Shown: one piece after another, positions 5,078 to 5,846 of the stretch
How positions within the stretch are numbered: the first letter of the stretch is position 1
Layout of the letters: each line of letters starts with the position of its first letter
Assembly (NCBI GenBank): GCA_030633645.1
Contig: DAOVRY010000075.1
Coordinates: 1-5,846 of the forward strand
Direction: 5' to 3'
Length of the DNA: 5,846 bases
Source: Pseudomonadota bacterium
GTDB taxonomy: Bacteria; Desulfobacterota; DSM-4660; Desulfatiglandales; B25-G16
The notes under the pieces: generated by a model
Told to the model about the DNA's origin: nothing
What the model saw: only the letters and a program-made list of their open reading frames with translations
Databases searched by the model: none
Made by a program: the position numbers and the translations under genes

Positions 5078-5846
5078 ATGGCCATAATAACAGTAGATGA
5101 ATATCGAGACAGGATTTCCAAACTGAAACCAAGACTTTTTATAGGAGGTCAGAAGGTTGAGAAACTCCCTGATCACCCGATTACCAGAGGGGTTGTTGAG
5201 GCAACAGCAAGGATCTATGAACTAACCCTGGATCCTCAGTATTCCGATATTATGACAGCAAAATCACATCTGACCGGTGAGACTATCAGCAGGAGTTTGC
5301 ATATACATCAGAGCTGTCAGGACATTGAAAAGCGTTTAGAGATGGCGCGGCTGAGCAGTCAAAAGTTAGGAACCTGTAACTACAGGTGTCCCGGTAATGA
5401 GATGCTTCCAGCTCTGGCAGCTACAACATGGGAGATAGATCAAGACAAAGGGACCGAATACCACAAGAGATTTGCTGAATATCTGAGGTATGTTCAGAGG
5501 GAGGATTTGGTGGTGAGTGGATCTGTTACAGATACAAAGGGAGACAGGAGTAAAAGGCCCCTTGATCAGGATCCGGACTCCTATGTCCACGTGAAGGAAA
5601 AAAGATCAGATGGTATTATCGTTAGTGGCGCTAAACAACATGCAACCGGAGCATATGCTGCTGATATGAACTTGATACTGCCTGGCCTATCTTGCCGACG
5701 AGGGGAAGAAGATTATGCGCTTGCATTTGCCATACCAAATGGATCTGAAGGGGTAACATATATAGGGCAGTATAATCCGTACAGTATAGAAAGAGAATAT
5801 ACAGATGATATCCGGTATATTGGGAATCCCATATATGGACAGCGAG
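5078..5846 (+). CDS. 4-hydroxybutyryl-CoA dehydratase family flavoprotein, N-terminal 256 residues (cut by window edge)
   Basis: Family members carry FAD and a [4Fe-4S] cluster and dehydrate 4-hydroxybutyryl-CoA to crotonyl-CoA, often also isomerising vinylacetyl-CoA; they serve 4-aminobutyrate or 4-hydroxybutyrate fermentation and some carbon-fixation routes. The frame is collinear with the Clostridium enzyme (AbfD, from memory): DPQYSDIMT (52-60), HIHQS (75-79), Cys100 and Cys104 in CNYRC (AbfD Cys99 and Cys103, cluster ligands), EIDQDKGTEYHKRFAEYLRY (119-138), TDTKGDR (151-157), and GAKQHATG (184-191) with the conserved Thr190. The remaining ligands (His292, Cys299 in AbfD) lie past the edge. 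AbfD reads CFQRC, so its active-site Gln101 is replaced by Tyr102 here; a divergent substrate is possible, and HpaB-type hydroxylases are distant relatives. ATG 5078 follows GGAGGAG (5065-5071) by six bases. The gene has its own promoter. Confidence 0.88.
   Translation, partial: MAIITVDEYRDRISKLKPRLFIGGQKVEKLPDHPITRGVVEATARIYELTLDPQYSDIMTAKSHLTGETISRSLHIHQSCQDIEKRLEMARLSSQKLGTCNYRCPGNEMLPALAATTWEIDQDKGTEYHKRFAEYLRYVQREDLVVSGSVTDTKGDRSKRPLDQDPDSYVHVKEKRSDGIIVSGAKQHATGAYAADMNLILPGLSCRRGEEDYALAFAIPNGSEGVTYIGQYNPYSIEREYTDDIRYIGNPIYGQR

Noticed and set aside
5366..5590. Minus-strand 74-residue open frame
   Set aside because: It is antisense to the dehydratase-family gene, which has clear motifs throughout.

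Overview
The window looks like chromosomal DNA of a Gram-negative anaerobe, most likely a deltaproteobacterial (Desulfobacterota-type) sulfate reducer or syntroph. This is inferred, not proven. The clues are a stand-alone IMP cyclohydrolase without its formyltransferase half, a 4-hydroxybutyryl-CoA dehydratase-family gene, an HTH/MNT/HEPN cassette, and relics of small mobile elements of kinds common in such genomes.

Layout. Positions 1-1137 (minus) hold the N-terminal two thirds of a membrane sensor histidine kinase that runs off the left edge. A 325-bp gap follows, most of it a long imperfect foldback (1236-1440). Next is the IMP cyclohydrolase (1463-2059, minus). Between it and a rightward histidine-phosphatase gene (2570-3208) lies a 326-bp non-autonomous element (2117-2442) with imperfect inverted ends built on GGTTCA units, flanked by an 8-bp direct repeat. 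After an A+T-rich spacer with a candidate promoter comes a compact rightward cassette (3453-4518): an excisionase-like HTH protein, a 'silent' open frame with no ordinary start codon, a minimal nucleotidyltransferase (MNT), and an overlapping HEPN protein. From 4519 to about 5000 there is no intact gene, but the minus strand holds fragments resembling the C-terminal DnaA-like tail of a REP-associated tyrosine transposase, with REP-like inverted motifs. A good sigma70-type promoter (5003-5031) then leads into a 4-hydroxybutyryl-CoA dehydratase-family flavoprotein (5078 to beyond the right edge).

How the parts relate. The housekeeping and metabolic genes (purine synthesis, phosphatase, sensor kinase, CoA-ester dehydratase) do not form one pathway; each looks like its own transcription unit. 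The HTH-MNT-HEPN cassette is the one tightly coupled group, with overlapping reading frames, and it resembles a toxin-antitoxin or defence-type module. It looks more A+T-rich than its neighbours and lies next to transposase debris, which suggests horizontal arrival. The most interesting points are the HEPN protein lacking the usual RX6H histidine, the start-less open frame joined to the MNT gene by ATGA, the two foldback-type repeats, and the dehydratase whose Cys-ligand loop reads CNYRC.
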